In this document: one piece after another, positions 63,529-64,000 of the stretch
How positions within the stretch are numbered: the stretch's first letter is position 1
How the letters are laid out: each line of letters begins with the position of its first letter
Translations under genes and position numbers: made by a program
The notes under the pieces: generated by a model
The model's database searches: none
Seen by the model: only the letters and a program-made list of their open reading frames with translations
Told to the model about the DNA's origin: nothing
Assembly (NCBI GenBank): GCA_020726505.1
Contig: JAHLEZ010000002.1
Coordinates: forward strand, 3,286,001-3,350,000
DNA from: Leptodontidium sp. MPI-SDFR-AT-0119
Lineage: Eukaryota > Ascomycota > Leotiomycetes > Helotiales > Leptodontidiaceae
Reading direction: 5' to 3'
Length of the DNA stretch: 64,000 bases

Positions 63529-64000
63529 CTACTGAGAGATCCGCACTATGGTTTTGACTTCTTTGCCCTTTTTGGTTTTGAAAGCCTCCAAAGCCTTCAA
63601 GATTCCTCCAAACCCGATTTCCTCTTCTTTCTCGTATTTCATGGTTTTCAATTCTCCCGAAGCCAGATACTTCTCAAGAGTTGGGATGTACGATGCGACC
63701 TTCGTGTTGAGGTCAGTGTCCGCACCTCCTTGGCCGATACTCCCTACATCCGCCTAGTAAATTTTGATACCCTCATAGGGATCAATTGCTGTCCTGTTCC
63801 AGAATGTATGAGTAAAGGTTCAAACAGCTCCAATTAGCAGGAGCAACATACCAGTCATTTGTTGTTGCAAAGTACTTGCTTCCGTCTTTGGCATTGCTTA
63901 TCTTCGCAAGTGCAGCTATGGCAGTTTTTGTCGCCATTGCACTTGAGTCAAAAACCCGGGAAAACTTGCCACCGGTGATGGTCTTCACTTCTCGCAATTA
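63529..64000 (-). pseudogene. Zinc-type alcohol dehydrogenase / enoyl reductase (MDR), C-terminal part, one in-frame stop
   Basis: The gene enters from the right edge. The exon 64000-63852 reads KTITGGKFSRVFDSSAMATK then SNAKDGSKYFATTNDW. A 58-bp intron (63851-63794) follows, then the last exon 63793-63529 reads TAIDPYEGIKIY-stop-ADVG, LEKYLASGELKTMKYEKEEE and IGFGGILKALEAFKTKK. These are the C-terminal Rossmann and closing parts of fungal MDR proteins of the toxD / trans-enoyl-reductase type. The TAG replaces an expected Gln (KIYQADVG), so the copy is probably dead unless this is a sequencing error. The catalytic N-terminal half is outside the window. Confidence 0.75.

Noticed and set aside
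63460..63837. 125-codon plus-strand frame at the right edge
   Set aside because: It is the antisense shadow of the dehydrogenase exons on the minus strand.

Overview
The window is nuclear DNA of a filamentous ascomycete (Pezizomycotina). Evidence: genes with many short introns (about 42-155 bp, GTRNGT...CTRAC...AG), HET-domain, DUF4246, GH55, LysM/WSC, 2EXR, NmrA-like and fungal transcription-factor families, and a strong split between GC-balanced gene blocks and AT-rich blocks full of decayed transposons. In the decayed genes nearly every in-frame stop is TAA or TAG (sometimes TGA) where the family expects Gln, Trp or Arg. That is the C-to-T / G-to-A signature of repeat-induced point mutation (RIP). 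The species cannot be named from the sequence.

Layout. 0-4.6 kb: a divergent, RIP-killed pair consisting of a HeLo-domain gene (minus strand, HET-S type) and a NACHT-WD40 NLR (plus strand, NWD2 type). Each carries a short amyloid-like motif at the position expected for HET-S/NWD2 prion signalling, and the NLR ends in eleven 126-bp WD40 repeats. 4.6-5.7 kb: a deleted Mutator-like element with about 80-bp TIRs and a perfect 9-bp target duplication. 6.3-9 kb: a degenerate tandem repeat of about 95 bp. 9-19.3 kb: AT-rich transposon graveyard with a Ty1/copia relic (plus), a GC-rich solo LTR nested in it, and a Ty3/gypsy chromovirus relic (minus).

19.7-33.2 kb: the main gene block, with a DUF4246 gene, a secreted 276-aa protein, a 16-exon GH55 beta-1,3-glucanase fused to a killer-toxin/GH18-like C-terminal module, a LysM-WSC secreted protein and a small Cys-rich secreted protein. 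Four of the five are predicted secreted, so this is a small secretome island between repeat blocks. 33.2-38 kb: a truncated DAGK-like fragment and a hAT transposon with recognisable inverted ends. 38-51 kb: relics (2EXR, Myb/SANT-like, a second hAT) in RIP-altered DNA.

52-57.7 kb: an intact HET-domain gene and a six-exon gene of unknown function. 58-64 kb: one intact NmrA-like gene surrounded by broken genes (NmrA fragment, SAM-domain, ABM monooxygenase, fungal transcription factor, zinc-dependent dehydrogenase), most broken by a single CAG-to-TAG-type stop. This looks like a decaying accessory, possibly secondary-metabolite, locus.

The most notable system is the amyloid-signalling cell-death pair at the left edge. 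With the HET-domain gene it makes this window rich in allorecognition/immunity genes, one set dead and one apparently alive. All gene models are hand-made from splice consensus; for the GH55, hAT-1, LysM-WSC, small Cys-rich, HET, unknown six-exon and NmrA-like models the summed exon lengths are divisible by three.
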